In this document: positions 50,330-62,940 of the stretch, piece after piece
Numbering within the stretch: position 1 is the first letter of the stretch
Layout: each line of letters starts with the position of its first letter
DNA from: Clusia tigrina
Taxonomy: Eukaryota > Arthropoda > Insecta > Diptera > Clusiidae
DNA length: 64,000 bases
Assembly (NCBI GenBank): GCA_920105625.2
Contig: OV050033.1
Coordinates: 114,785,700-114,849,699, forward strand
Direction of reading: 5' to 3'
The notes under the pieces: generated by a model
Databases searched by the model: none
Told to the model about the DNA's origin: nothing
What the model saw: only the letters and a program-made list of their open reading frames with translations
Program-made: the position numbers and the translations under genes

Positions 50330-53277
50330 CAAACACTGATAAAACTTCAAATGGCCCTAACTTCTATACGGTACGTCCTACACCTATCAAAGTTTGCAAC
50401 ATACAAATGCTTGTAACTTTTTACTGGTGCGTCATAAAACCTTGAAATTTTGTAACAATAAAGTACTCGAGCCTCTTGTCAATTTAAGCTATCGCTCAAA
50501 GCTATGGTACCCTTGTGTCCCAAATCAAACACTGATAAAACCTCAAATGGCCCTAACTTCTATACGGTACGTCCTACACCTATCAAAGTTTGCAACATAC
50601 AAATGCTTGTAACTTTTTACTGGAGCATCATAAAACCTTGAAACTTTGTAACAATAAAGTACTAGAGCCTCTTGTCAATTTAAGCTATCGCTCAAAGCTA
50701 TGCTACCCTTGAGTCCCAAATCAAACACTGATAAAACTTCAAATGGCCCTAACTTCTATACGGTACGTCCTACACCTATCAAAGTTGGCAACATACAAAT
50801 GCTTGTAACTTTTTACTGGAGCGTCATAAAACCTTGAAATTTTGTAACAATAAAGCACTCGAGCCTCTTGTCAATTTAAGCTATCGCTCAAAGCTATGCT
50901 ACCCTTGAGTCCCGAATCAAACACTGATAAAAATTCAAATGGCCCTAACTTCTATACGGTACGTTTTACACCTATCAAAGTTTGCAACATACAAATGATT
51001 GTAGCTTTTTTCTGGAGCGTCATAAAACCTTGAAATTATGTAACAATAAAGTACTCGAGCCTCTTGTCAATTTAAGTTATCGCTCAAAGCTGTGCTGCCC
51101 TTGAGTCCCAAATGAAACACTGGTAAAACTCCAAATGGCCCTAACTTCTATACGGTACGTCCTACAATTATCAAAGTTTGCAACATACAAATGCTTGTAA
51201 CTTTTTACTGGAGCGTCATAAAACCTTGAAATTTTGTAACAATAAAGTACTCGAGCCTCTTGTCAATTTAAGCTATCGCTCAAAGCTATGCTACCCTTGA
51301 GTCCCAAATCAAACACTGATAAAACTTCAAATGGCCCTAACTTCTATACGGTACGTCCTACACCTATCAAAGTTTGCAACATACAAATGCTTGTAACTTT
51401 TTACTGGAGCGTCATAAAACCTTGAAATTTTGTAACAATAAAGTATTCGAGCCTCTTGTCAATTTAAGTTATCGCTCAAAGCTGTGCTACCCTTGAGTCC
51501 CAAATGAAACACTGATAAAACTTCAAATGGCCCTAACTTCTATACGGTACGTCCTACACCTATCAAAGATTGCAACATACAAATGCTTGAAACTTTTTAC
51601 TGGAGCTTCATAGAACCTTGAAATTTTGTAACAATAAAGTACTCGAGCCGCTTGTCAATTTAAGCTATCGCTGAAAGCAATGCTACCCTTGAGTCCCAAA
51701 TCAAACACTGATAAAACTTCAAATGACCCTAACTTCTATACGGTGCGTCCTACACCTATCAAAGTTTGTAACATACAAATGCTTGTTACTTATTACTGGA
51801 GCGTGATAAAACCTTGAAATTTTGTAACAATAAAGTACTCGAGCCTCTTGTCAATTTAAGTTATCGCTTAAAGCTATGCTACCCTTGAGTTCCAAATCAA
51901 ACACTGATAAAACTTCATATGGCCCTAACTTCTATACGGTGCATCCCACACCTATCAAAGTTTGCAACATACAAATGCTTGTAACTGTTTACTGGAGCGT
52001 CATAAAACCTTCAAATTTTGTAACAATAAAGTACTCGAGCCTCTTTTCAATTTAAGTTATCGCTCAAAGCTATGCTACCCTTGAGTCCCAAATCAAATAC
52101 TGATAAAACCTCAAATGGCCCTAATTTCTTTCTATACGGTACATCCTACACCTATCAAAGTTTGCAACATACAAGTGCTTGTAACTTTTTACTGGAGCGT
52201 CATAAAACCTAGAAATTTTGTAACAATAAAGTACTCGAGCCTCTTGTCAATTTAAGCTATCGCTCAAAGCTATGCCACCCTTGAGTCCCAAATCAAACAC
52301 TGATAAACTTCAAATGGCCCTAACTTCTATACGGTACGTCCTACACCTATCAAAGTTTGCAACATACAAATGCTTGTAACTTTTTACTGGAGCGTCATAA
52401 AACCTTGAAATTTTGTAACAATAAAGTACTCGAGCCTCTTGTCAATTTAAGAAATCGCTAAAAGCTGTGCCACCCTTTAGTCCCAAATCAAACACTGATA
52501 AAACTTCAAATGGCCCTAACTTCTATACGGTACGCCCTACACCTATCAAAGTTTGCAACATACAAATGCTTGTAAATTTTTACTGCAGCGTGATAAAACC
52601 TTGAAATTTTGTAACAATAAAGTACTCGAGCCTCTTGCCATTTTAACTTATCGCTTAAAGCTATGCTACCCTTGAGTTCCAAATCAAACACTGATAAAAC
52701 TTCATATGGCCCTAGCTTCTATACGGTGCATCCCATACCTATCAAAGTTTGCAACATACTAATGCTTGTAACTGTTTACTGGAGCGTCATAAAACGTTGA
52801 AATTTTGTAACAATAAAGTACTCGAGCCTCTTGTCAATTTAAGCTCTCTCTCGAAGCTATGCTACCCTTGAGTCCCAAATCAAATACTGATAAAACCTCA
52901 AATGGCCCTAACTTCTTTCTATACGGTACGTCCTACACCTATCAAAGTTTGCAACATACAAATGCTTGTAACTTTTTACTGGTGCGTCATAAAACCTTGA
53001 AATTTTGTAACAATAAAGTACTCGAGCCTCTTGTCAATTTAAGCTATCGCTCAAAGCTATGCTACCCTTGTGTCCCAGATCAAACACTGATAAAACCTCA
53101 AATGGCCCTAACTTCTATACGGTACGTCCTACACCTATCAAAGTTTGCAACATACAAATGCTTGTAACTGTTTACTGGAGCGTCATAAAGCCTTGAAAAG
53201 TTTGTAACAATAAAGTACTCCAGCCTCTTGTCAATTTAAGTTATCGCTCAAAGCTATGCTAGCCTTGAGTCCCAAAT
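50330..53277. repeat. Domain IIb second 15-mer period, copy 1 (2948 bp)
   Basis: Order d', e, f, m, n, r-like, g, h, l, i, j, k, l, a/d', e/o. Net length is 15 x 196 plus 8, from +4 in i (52094), -1 in j (52294), +4 in the a/d' chimera (52881) and +1 in the e/o chimera (53081, CCTTGAAAAGTTTG). d' to l (50330-52880) is repeated from 53278 to 55828. The k unit at 52489 has private TGCCATTTTAAC. Confidence 0.85.
52881..53277. repeat. Two consecutive chimeric monomers, a/d' and e/o
   Basis: Unit 52881 opens as a (CAAATACTG, AAAACCTC, +4 TTCT) but continues as d' (CTGGTGCGTCATAAAACC, CTTGTGTCC) without the -8 loss. Unit 53081 opens as e/d'-following sequence (GATAAAACC) and continues as o (AACTGTTTAC, CATAAAGCC, TACTCCAGCC, TGCTAGCC) with a private extra base in GAAAAGTTTG. 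The +4 without the -8 removes a stop from one frame, producing the window's longest open frame (102 codons, 52859-53167), which is a by-product and not a gene. Confidence 0.84.
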
Positions 53278-55828
53278 CAAATACTGATAAAACTTCAAAT
53301 GGCCCTAACTTCTATACGGTACGTCCTACACCTATCAAAGTTTGCAACATACAAATGCTTGTAACTTTTTACTGGTGCGTCATAAAACCTTGAAATTTTG
53401 TAACAATAAAGTACTCGAGCCTCTTGTCAATTTAAGCTATCGCTCAAAGCTATGCTACCCTTGTGTCCCAAATCAAACACTGATAAAACCTCAAATGGCC
53501 CTAACTTCTATACGGTACGTCCTACACCTATCAAAGTTTGCAACATACAAATGCTTGTAACTTTTTACTGGAGCATCATAAAACCTTGAAACTTTGTAAC
53601 AATAAAGTACTAGAGCCTCTTGTCAATTTAAGCTATCGCTCAAAGCTATGCTACCCTTGAGTCCCAAATCAAACACTGATAAAACTTCAAATGGCCCTAA
53701 CTTCTATACGGTACGTCCTACACCTATCAAAGTTGGCAACATACAAATGCTTGTAACTTTTTACTGGAGCGTCATAAAACCTTGAAATTTTGTAACAATA
53801 AAGTACTCGAGCCTCTTGTCAATTTAAGCTATCGCTCAAAGCTATGCTACCCTTGAGTCCCGAATCAAACACTGATAAAAATTCAAATGGCCTTAACTTC
53901 TATACGGTACGTTTTACACCTATCAAAGTTTGCAACATACAAATGATTGTAGCTTTTTTCTGGAGCGTCATAAAACCTTGAAATTATGTAACAATAAAGT
54001 ACTCGAGCCTCTTGTCAATTTAAGTTATCGCTCAAAGCTGTGCTGCCCTTGAGTCCCAAATGAAACACTGGTAAAACTCCAAATGGCCCTAACTTATATA
54101 CGGTACGTCCTACACCTATCAAAGTTTGCAACATACAAATGCTTGTAACTTTTTACTGGAGCGTCATAAAACCTTGAAATTTTGTAACAATAAAGTACTC
54201 GAGCCTCTTGTCAATTTAAGCTATCGCTCAAAGCTATGCTACCCTTGAGTCCCAAATCAAACACTGATAAAACTTCAAATGGCCCTAACTTCTATACGGT
54301 ACGTCCTACACCTATCAGAGTTTGCAACATACAAATGCTTGTAACTTTTTACTGGAGCGTCATAAAACCTTGAAATTTTGTAACAATAAAGTATTCGAGC
54401 CTCTTGAAAATTTAAGTTATCGCTCAAAGCTGTGCTACCCTTGAGTCCCAAATGAAACACTGATAAAACTTCAAATGGCCCTAACTTCTATACGGTACGT
54501 CCTACACCTATCAAAGATTGCAACATACAAATGCTTGAAACTTTTTACTGGAGCTTCATAGAACCTTGAAATTTTGTAACAATAAAGTACTCGAGCCGCT
54601 TGTCAATTTAAGCTATCGCTGAAAGCAATGCTACCCTTGAGTCCCAAATCAAACACTGATAAAACTTCAAATGACCCTAACTTCTATACGGTGCGTCCTA
54701 CACCTATCAAAGTTTGTAACATACAAATGCTTGTTACTTATTACTGGAGCGTGATAAAACCTTGAAATTTTGTAACAATAAAGTACTCGAGCCTCTTGTC
54801 AATTTAAGTTATCGCTTAAAGCTATGCTACCCTTGAGTTCCAAATCAAACACTGATAAAACTTCATATGGCCCTAACTTCTATACGGTGCATCCCACACC
54901 TATCAAAGTTTGCAACATACAAATGCTTGTAACTGTTTACTGGAGCGTCATAAAACCTTCAAATTTTGTAACAGTAAAGTACTCGAGCCTCTTTTCAATT
55001 TAAGTTATCGCTCAAAGCTATGCTACCCTTGAGTCCCAAATCAAATACTGATAAAACCTCAAATGGCCCTAACTTCTTTCTATACGGTACATCCTACACC
55101 TATCAAAGTTTGCAACATACAAGTGCTTGTAACTTTTTACTGGAGCGTCATAAAACCTTGAAATTTTGTAACAATAAAGTACTCGAGCCTCTTGTCAATT
55201 TAAGCTATCGCTCAAAGCTATGCCACCCTTGAGTCCCAAATCAAACACTGATAAACTTCAAATGGCCCTAACTTCTATACGGTACGTCCTACACCTATCA
55301 AAGTTTGCAACATACAAATGCTTGTAACTTTTTACTGGAGCGTCATAAAACCTTGAAATTTTGTAACAATAAAGTACTCGAGCCTCTTGTCAATTTAAGA
55401 AATCGCTAAAAGCTGTGCCACCCTTTAGTCCCAAATCAAACACTGATAAAACTTCAAATGGCCCTAACTTCTATACGGTACGCCCTACATCTATCAAAGT
55501 TTGCAACATACAAATGCTTGTAAATTTTTACTGCAGCGTGATAAAACCTTGAAATTTTGTAACAATAAAGTACTCGAGCCTCTTGTCAATTTAAGTTATC
55601 GCTTAAAGCTATGCTACCCTTGAGTTCCAAATCAAACACTGATAAAACTTCATATGGCCCTAGCTTCTATACGGTGCTTCCCATACCTATCAAAGTTTGC
55701 AACATACTAATGCTTGTAACTGTTTACTGGAGCGTCATAAAACCTTCAAATTTTGTAACAATAAAGTACTCGAGCCTCTTATCAGTTTAAGTTATCGCTC
55801 AAAGCTATGCTACCATTGAGTCCCAAAT
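53278..55828. repeat. Domain IIb second 15-mer period, copy 2 (13 monomers, d' to l)
   Basis: Order d', e, f, m, n, r-like, g, h, l, i, j, k, l, repeating 50330-52880 type for type. Small differences include AAATACTG at 53278, ACCTATCAGAG at 54312, CTTGAAAATTT at 54404, AACAGTAAAG at 54971 and GGTGCTTCCC at 55674. After l the block continues into an intact type a at 55829 instead of the chimera seen in copy 1. Confidence 0.85.
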
Positions 55829-57587
55829 CAAATACTGATAAAACCTCAAATGGCCCTAACTTCTTTCTATACGGTACGTCCTACACCTATCAAAGTTTGC
55901 AACATACAAATGCTTGTAACTTTTTACTGGAGCGTCATAAAACGTTGAAATTTTGTAACAATAAAGTACTCGAGCCTCTTGTCAATTTAAGCTCTCTCTC
56001 GAAGCTATGCTACCCTTGATCAAACACTGATATAACTTCAAATGGTCCTAACTTCTATACTGTACGTCCTACACCTATCAAAGTTTGCAACATACAAATG
56101 CTTGTAACTTTTTACGGGAGCGTCATAAAACCTAGAAATTTTGTAACAATAAAGTACTCGAGCCTCTTGTCAATTTAAGCTAACGCTCAAAGCTATGCTA
56201 CCCTTGAGTCCCAAATCAAACACTGATAAAACTTCAAATGGCCCTAACTTCTATACGGTACGTCCTACACCTATCAAAGTTTGCAACAGAAAAATGCTTG
56301 TAACTTTTTACTGGAGCGTCATAAAACGTTGAAATTTTGTAACAATATAGTACTCGAGCCTCTTGTCAATTTAAGCTCTCTCTCAAAGCTATGCTACCCT
56401 TGAGTCCCAAATCAAACACTGATAAAACTTCAAACGCCCTAACTTCTATACGGTACGTCCTACACCTATCAAAGTTTGCAACATACAAATGCTTGTAACT
56501 TTTTACTGGTGCGTCATAAAACCTTGAAATTTTGTAACAATAAAGTACTCGAGCCTCTTGTCAATTTAAGCTATCGCTCAAAGCTATGCTACCCTTGTGT
56601 CCCAAATCAAACACTGATAAAACCTCAAATGGCCCTAACTTCTATACGGTACGTCCTACACCTATCAAAGTTTGCAACATACAAATGCTTGTAACTTTTT
56701 ACTGGAGCATCATAAAACCTTGAAACTTTGTAACAATAAAGTACTAGAGCCTCTTGTCAATTTAAGCTATCGCTCAAAGCTATGCTACCCTTGAGTCCCA
56801 AATCAAACACTGATAAAACTTCAAATGGCCCTAACTTCTATACGGTACGTCCTACACCTATCAAAGTTGGCAACATACAAATGCTTGTAACTTTTTACTG
56901 GAGCGTCATAAAACCTTGAAATTTTGTAACAATAAAGTACTCGAGCCTCTTGTCAATTTAAGCTATCGCTCAAAGCTATGCTACCCTTGAGTCCCGAATC
57001 AAACACTGATAAAAATTCAAATGGCCCTAACTTCTATACGGTACGTTTTACACCTATCAAAGTTTGCAACATACAAATGATTGTAGCTTTTTTCTGGAGC
57101 GTCATAAAACCTTGAAATTATGTAACAATAAAGTACTCGAGCCTCTTGTCAATTTAAGTTATCGCTCAAAGCTGTGCTACCCTTGAGTCCCAAATGAAAC
57201 ACTGGTAAAACTCCAAATGGCCCTAACTTCTATACGGTACGTCCTACACCTATCAAAGTTTCCAACATACAAATGCTTGTAACTTTTTACTGGAGCGTCA
57301 TAAAACCTTGACATTTTGTAACAATAAAGTACTCGAGCCTCTTGTCAATTAAAGCTATCGCTCAAAGCTATGCTACCCTAGAGTCCCAAATCAAACACTG
57401 ATGAAACTTCAAATGGCCCTAACTTCTATACTTTACGTCCTACACCTATCAAAGTTTGTAACATACAAATGCTTGTAACTGTTTACTGGAGCGTCATAAA
57501 GCCTTGAAATTTTGTAACAATAAAGTACTCCAGCCTCTTGTCAATTTAAGTTATCGCTCAAAGCTATGCTAGCCTTGAGTCCCAAAT
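55829..57587. repeat. Nine-monomer cassette a-f, m, n, o (copy 3, 1759 bp)
   Basis: Same order as at 34266 and 40338. Type a keeps +4 and -8 but reads ATGCTTG where the other copies have ATGCCTG. The d unit (56413) has lost one base (CAAACGCCC) and has CATAAAACC as in d'. Type b reads ATACTGTACG and AATAAAG. Other private marks: AACAGAAAAATGC and AATATAGTAC in c, and TTTCCAACATAC in n. It is the most diverged of the three cassettes. Confidence 0.85.
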
Positions 57588-58567
57588 CAAACACTGATAA
57601 AACTTCAAATGGCCCTAACTTCTATACGGTACGTCCTACACCTATCAAAGTTTGCAACATACAAATGCTTGTAACTTTTTACTGGTGGGTCATAAAACCT
57701 TGAAATTTTGTAACAATAAAGTACTCGATCCTCTTGTCAATTTAAGCTATCGCTCAAAGCTATGCTACCCTTGTGTCCCAAATCAAACACTGATAAAACC
57801 TCAAATGGCCCTAACTTCTATACGGTACGTCCTACACCTATCAAAGTTTGCAACATACAAATGCTTGTAACTTTTTACTGGAGCATCATAAAACCTTGAA
57901 ACTTTGTAACAATAAAGTACTCGAGTCTCTTGTCAATTTAAGCTATCGGTCAAAGCTATGCTACCCTTGAGTCCCAAATCAAACACTGATAAAACTTCAA
58001 ATGGCCCTAACTTCTATACGGTACGTCCTACACCTATCAAAGTTGGCAAAATACAAATGCTTGTAACTTTTTACTGGAGCGTCATAAAACCTTGAAATTT
58101 TGTAACAATAAAGTACTCGAGCCTCTTGTCAATTTAAGCTATTGCTCAAAGCTATGCTACCCTTGAGTCCCGAATCAAACACTGATAAAAATTCAAATGG
58201 CCCTAACTTCTATTCGGTACGTTTTACACCTATCAAAGTTTGCAACATACAAATGATTGTAGCTTTTTTCTGGAGCGTCATAAAACCTTGAAATTATGTA
58301 ACAATAAAGTACTCGAGCCTCTTGTCAATTGAAGTTATCGCTCAAAGCTGTGCTGCCCTTGAGTCCCAAATGAAACACTGGTAAAACTCCAAATGGCCCT
58401 AACTTCTATACGGTACGTCCTACACCTATCAAAGTTTGCAACATACAAATGCTTGTAACTTTTTACTGGAGCGTCATAAACCCTTGACATTTTGTAACAA
58501 TAAAGTACTCGAGCCGCTTGTCAATTTAAGTTATCGCTCAAAGCTATGCTACCCTTGAGTCCCAAAT
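57588..58567. repeat. Five monomers d', e, f, m, n
   Basis: Exact 196-bp units in familiar order with many private changes: CTGGTGGGTC and CTCGATCC in d' (57588), CTCGAGTC and ATCGGTC in e (57784), GGCAAAATAC and CTATTGC in f (57980), TATTCGGTAC and AATTGAAG in m (58176), ATAAACCC and GAGCCGC in n (58372). The rise in single-copy substitutions towards the right suggests homogenisation weakens near the end of domain II. Confidence 0.82.
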
Positions 58568-60137
58568 CAAACACTGATATAACTTCAAATGGTCCTAACT
58601 TCTATACGGTACGTCCTACACCTATCAAAGTTTGCAACATACAAATGCTTCTAACTTTTTACTGGAGCGTCATAAAACCTAGAAATTTTGTAACAATAAA
58701 GTATTCGAGCCTCTTGTCAATTTAAGCTAGCGCTCAAAGCTATGCTACCCTTGAGTCCCAAATGAAACACTGATAAAACTTCAAATGGCCCTAACTTCCA
58801 TACGGTACGTCCTACACCTATCAAAGTTTGCAACATAAAAATGCTTGTAACTTTTTACTGGAGCGTCCTAAAACGTTGAAATTTTGTAACAATAAAGTAC
58901 TCGAGCCTCTTGTCAATTTAAGCTATCGCTCAAAGCTATGCTACCCTTGAGTCCCAAATCAAACACTGATAAACTTCAAATGGCCCTAACTTCTATACGG
59001 TACGTCCTACACCTATCAAAGTTTGCAACATACAAATGCTTCTAACTTTTTACTGGAGCGTCATAAAACCTAGAAATTTTGTAACAATAAAGTATTCGAG
59101 CCTCTTGTCAATTTAAGCTAGCGCTCAAAGCTATGCTACCCTTGAGTCCCAAATCAAATACTGATAAAACCTCAAATGGCCCTAACTTATTTCTATACGG
59201 TACGTCCTACACCTATCAAAGTTTGCAACATACAAATGCTTGTGACTTTTTACTGGAGCGTCATAAAACCTTGAAATTTTGTAACAATAAAGTACTCGAG
59301 CCTCTTGTCAATTTAAGGTATCGCTCAAAGCTATGCTACCCTTGAGTCCCAAATCAAACACTGATAAACTTCAAATGGCCCTAACTTCTATACGGTACGT
59401 CCTACACCTATCAAAGTTTGCAACATACAAATGCTTGTAACTTTTTACTGGAGCGTCATAAAACCTTGAAATTTTGTAACTATAAAGTACTCGAGCCTCT
59501 TGTCAATTTAAGCAATCGCTAAAAGCTGTGCCACCCTTTAGTCCCAAATCAAACACTGATAAAACTTCAAATGGCCCTAACTTCTATACGGTACGCCCTA
59601 CACCTATCAAAGTTTGCAACATTCAAATGATTGTAACTTTTTACTGGAGCTTCATAAAACCTTGAAATTTTGTAACAATAAAGTGCTCGAGCCTCTTGTC
59701 AATTTAAGCTATCCCTCAAAGCTATGCTACCCTTGAGTCCCAAATCAAACACTGATAAAACCTCAAATCGCCCTAACTTCTATACGGTACGTCCTACACC
59801 TATCAAAGTTTGCAACATACAAATGCTTGTAACTTTTTACTGGAGCGTCATAAAACCTTGAAACTTTGTAACAATAAAGTACTCGAGCCTCTTGTCAATT
59901 TAAGCTATCGCTCAAAGCTATGCTACCCTTGAGTCCCAAATCAAACACTGATAAAACTTCAAATGGCCCTAACTTCTATACGGTACATCCGACACCTATC
60001 AAAGTTTGCAACATACAAATGCTTGTAACTTTTTACTTGAGCGTCATAAAACCTTGAAATTTTGTAACAATAAAGTACTCGAGCCTCTTGTCAATTTAAG
60101 CTATCGCTCAAAGCTATGCTAATATTCAGTCCCAAAT
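58568..60137. repeat. Right border of domain II: disordered monomers
   Basis: Eight units: b-like (58568, GATATAAC, GGTCC, TTCTAAC), c-like (58764, CATAAAAATGC), j-like (58960, -1, TTCTAAC, CCTAGAAA), i (59155, +4 with TTATTTCTATACGG), j (59355, -1), k-like (59550, GGTACGCCC then ATTCAAATGATTG), and two near-consensus units (59746, 59942). The last has GGTACATCCG and ends in CTAATATTCAG, which introduces domain III. HOR order is lost here. Confidence 0.82.
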
Positions 60138-61571
60138 CAAACACTGATAAAACTTCAAATGGCCCTAACTTCTATACTGTACATCCTACACCTATCAAAG
60201 TTTGCAACATACAAATGCTTGTCACTTTTTACTGGAGCGTCATAAAACCTTGAAATTTCGTAACAATAAAGTACTCGAGCCTCTTGTCAATTTAAGTTAT
60301 CGCTCAAAGCTATGCTACCCTTAAGTCCCAAATCATACACTGATAAAACTTCAAATAGCCCTAACTTCTATACTGTACATCCTACACCTATCAAAGTTTG
60401 CAACATACAAATGCTTGTCACTTTTTACTGGAGCGTCATAAAACCTTGAAATTTTGTAACAAAAAAGCTCTCTTGTCAATTTAAGCTATCGCTCAAAGCT
60501 AGGCTACCCTTGAGTTCCAAATCAAAAACTGTTAAAACTTCAAATTGCCCTAATTTCTATACGGTACGTCCTACACCTATCAAAGTTGGCAACATACAAC
60601 TGCTTGTAACTTTTTACTGGAGCGTCATAAAACCTTGAAATTTGGTAACAATAAAGTACTCGAGCCTCTTGTCAATTTAAGATATCGCTCAAAGCTATGC
60701 TAACCTTGAGTCACAAATCAAACACTGATAAAACTTCAAATGGCCCTAACTACTATACGGGACGTGCTACACATATCAAAGGTTGCAACATACAAATGCT
60801 TGTCACTTTTTACTGGAGCGTCATAAAACCTTGAAATTTCGTAACAATAAAGTACTCGAGCCTCTTGTCAATTTAAGTTATCGCTCAAAGCTATGCTACC
60901 CTTGAGTCCCAAATCAAACACTGATAAAACTTCAAATGGCCCTAACTTCTATACTGTACATCCTACACCACCTATCAAAGTTTGCAACATACAAATGCTT
61001 GTCACTTTTTACTGGAGCGTCATAAAACTTTCAAAGCTTATCAAAGTTTGCAACATACAAATGCTTGTCACTTTTTACAGGAGCGTCATAAAACTTTGAA
61101 ATTTTGTAACAATAAAGTACTCGAGCCTCTTGTCAATTTAAGCTATCGCTCAAAGCTATGCTAGCATTGAGTCCCAAATCAAACACTGATAACAGTTCAA
61201 ATGGCCCTAACTTCTATACGGTACGTCCTACACCTATCGAAGTTTGCCCCATACAAATGCTTGTCACGTTTTACTGGAGCGTCATAAAACCTTGAAATTT
61301 TGTAACAATAAAGTAATGGAGCCTCTTGTCAATTTAAGCTATCGCTCAAAGCTATGCTACCCTTGAGTACCAAATCAAACACTGATAAAACATCAAATGG
61401 CCCTAACTTCTATATGGTACCTCCAACAACTATCAAAGTTTGCAACATACAAATGCTTGTAACTTTTTACTGGAGCGTCATAAAACCTTGACATTTTGTA
61501 ACAATAAAGTACTCGAGCCTCTTGTCAATTTAAGCTATCGCTCAAAGCTATGCTACTATTCAGTCCCAAAT
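60138..61571. repeat. Domain III 7-mer HOR copy 1 (1434 bp)
   Basis: Seven types. T1 (60138): ATACTGTACATCC, TTGTCAC, GAAATTTCG. T2 (60334): 7-bp loss giving AAAAAAGCTCTCTTG. T3 (60523): GAGTTCC, CAAAAACTG, AATTGCCC, TTGGCAAC. T4 (60719): GTCAC, AACTACTATACGGGACG, CACATATC. T5 (60915): +3 CACCACC and the 66-bp duplication. T6 (61180): ATAACAGTTC, TTTGCCCC, TTGTCACG. T7 (61376): GAGTACC, ACATCAAATGG, TATATGGTAC, CCTTGACAT, ACTATTCAG. Seven units with -7 and +69 give 1434 bp before T1 recurs at 61572. Confidence 0.88.
60973..61104. repeat. 66-bp partial tandem duplication inside one monomer
   Basis: The segment 60973-61038 is followed directly by its copy 61039-61104. Both start TATCAAAGTTTGCAACATAC and run through the TTGTCACTTTTTAC and CATAAAACTTT region. 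They differ at one base in ACTGGAG/ACAGGAG and at the last bases. The junction reads TTTCAAAGCTTATCAAAG, so a short TCAAAG homology is available at the breakpoint. The duplicated part includes one copy of the internal subrepeat. The equivalent T5 unit at 62349 lacks the duplication, so it arose after that HOR copy split off. Confidence 0.9.
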
Positions 61572-62940
61572 CAAACACTGATAAAACTTCAAATGGCCCT
61601 AACTTCTATACTGTACATCCTACACCTATCAAAGTTTGCAACATACAAATGCTTGTCACTTTTTACTGGAGCGTCATAAAACCTTGAAATTTCGTAACAA
61701 TAAAGTACTCGAGCCTCTTGTCAATTTAAGTTATCGCTCAAAGCTATGCTACCCTTAAGTCCCAAATCAAACACTGATAAAACTTCAAATGGCCCTAACT
61801 TCTATACTGTACATCCTACACCTATCAAAGTTTGCAACATACAAATGCTTGTCACTTTTTACTGGAGCGTCATAAAACCTTGAAATTTTGTAACAAAAAA
61901 GCTCTCTTGTCAATTTAAGCTATCGCTCAAAGCTATGCTACCTTTGAGTTCCAAATCAAAAACTGATAAAACTTCAAATTGCCCTAATTTCTATACGGTA
62001 CGTCCTACACCTATCAAAGTTGGTAACATACAAATGCTTGTAACTTTTTACTGGAGCGTCATAAAACCTTGAAATTTTGTAACAATAAAGTACTCGAGCC
62101 TCTTGTCAATTTAAGATATCGCTCAAAGCTATGCTAACCTTGAGTCACAAATCAAACACTGATAAAACTTCAAATGGCCCTAACTACTATACGGGACGTG
62201 CTACACATATCAAGGGTTGCAACATACAAATGCTTGTAACTTTTTACTGGAGCGTCATAAAACCTTGAAATTTCGTAACAATAAAGTACTCGAGCCTCTT
62301 GTCAATTTAAGTTATCGCTCAAAGCTATGCTACCCTTGAGTCCCAAACCAAACAGTGATAAAACTTCAAATGGCCCTAACTTCTATACTGTACATTCTAC
62401 ACCACCTATCAAAGTTCGCAACATACAAATGCTTGTCACTTTTTTACTGGAGCGTCATAAAACTTTGAAATTTTGTAACAATAAAGTACTCGAGCCTCTT
62501 GTCAATTTAAGCTATCGCTCAAAGCTATGCTAGCATTGAGTCCCAGATCAAACACTGATAACAGTTCAAATGGCCCTAACTTCTATACGGTACGTCCTAC
62601 ACCTATCAAAGTTTGCCCCATACAAATGCTTGTCACGTTTTACTGGAGCGTCATAAAACCTTGAAATTTTGTAACAATAAAGTACTCGAGCCTCTTGTCA
62701 ATTTAAGCTATCGCTCAAAGCTATGCTACCCTTGAGTACCAAATCAAACACTGATAAAACATCAAATGGCCCTAACTTCTATATGGTACATCCAACAACT
62801 ATCAAAGTTTGCAACATACAAATACTTGTAACTTTTTACTGGAGCGTCATAAAACCTTGACATTTTGTAACAATAAAGTACTCGAGCCTCTTGTCAATTT
62901 AAGCTATCGCTCAAAGCTATGCTACTATTCAGTCCCAAAT
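61572..62940. repeat. Domain III 7-mer HOR copy 2 (1369 bp)
   Basis: Types T1-T7 in the same order at 61572, 61768, 61957, 62153, 62349, 62549 and 62745. Indels are -7 in T2, +3 (CACCACC) and +1 in T5. T5 has CCAAACC and AACAGTG. Because it lacks the 66-bp insertion, it is the better model for the ancestral domain III unit. Confidence 0.88.
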
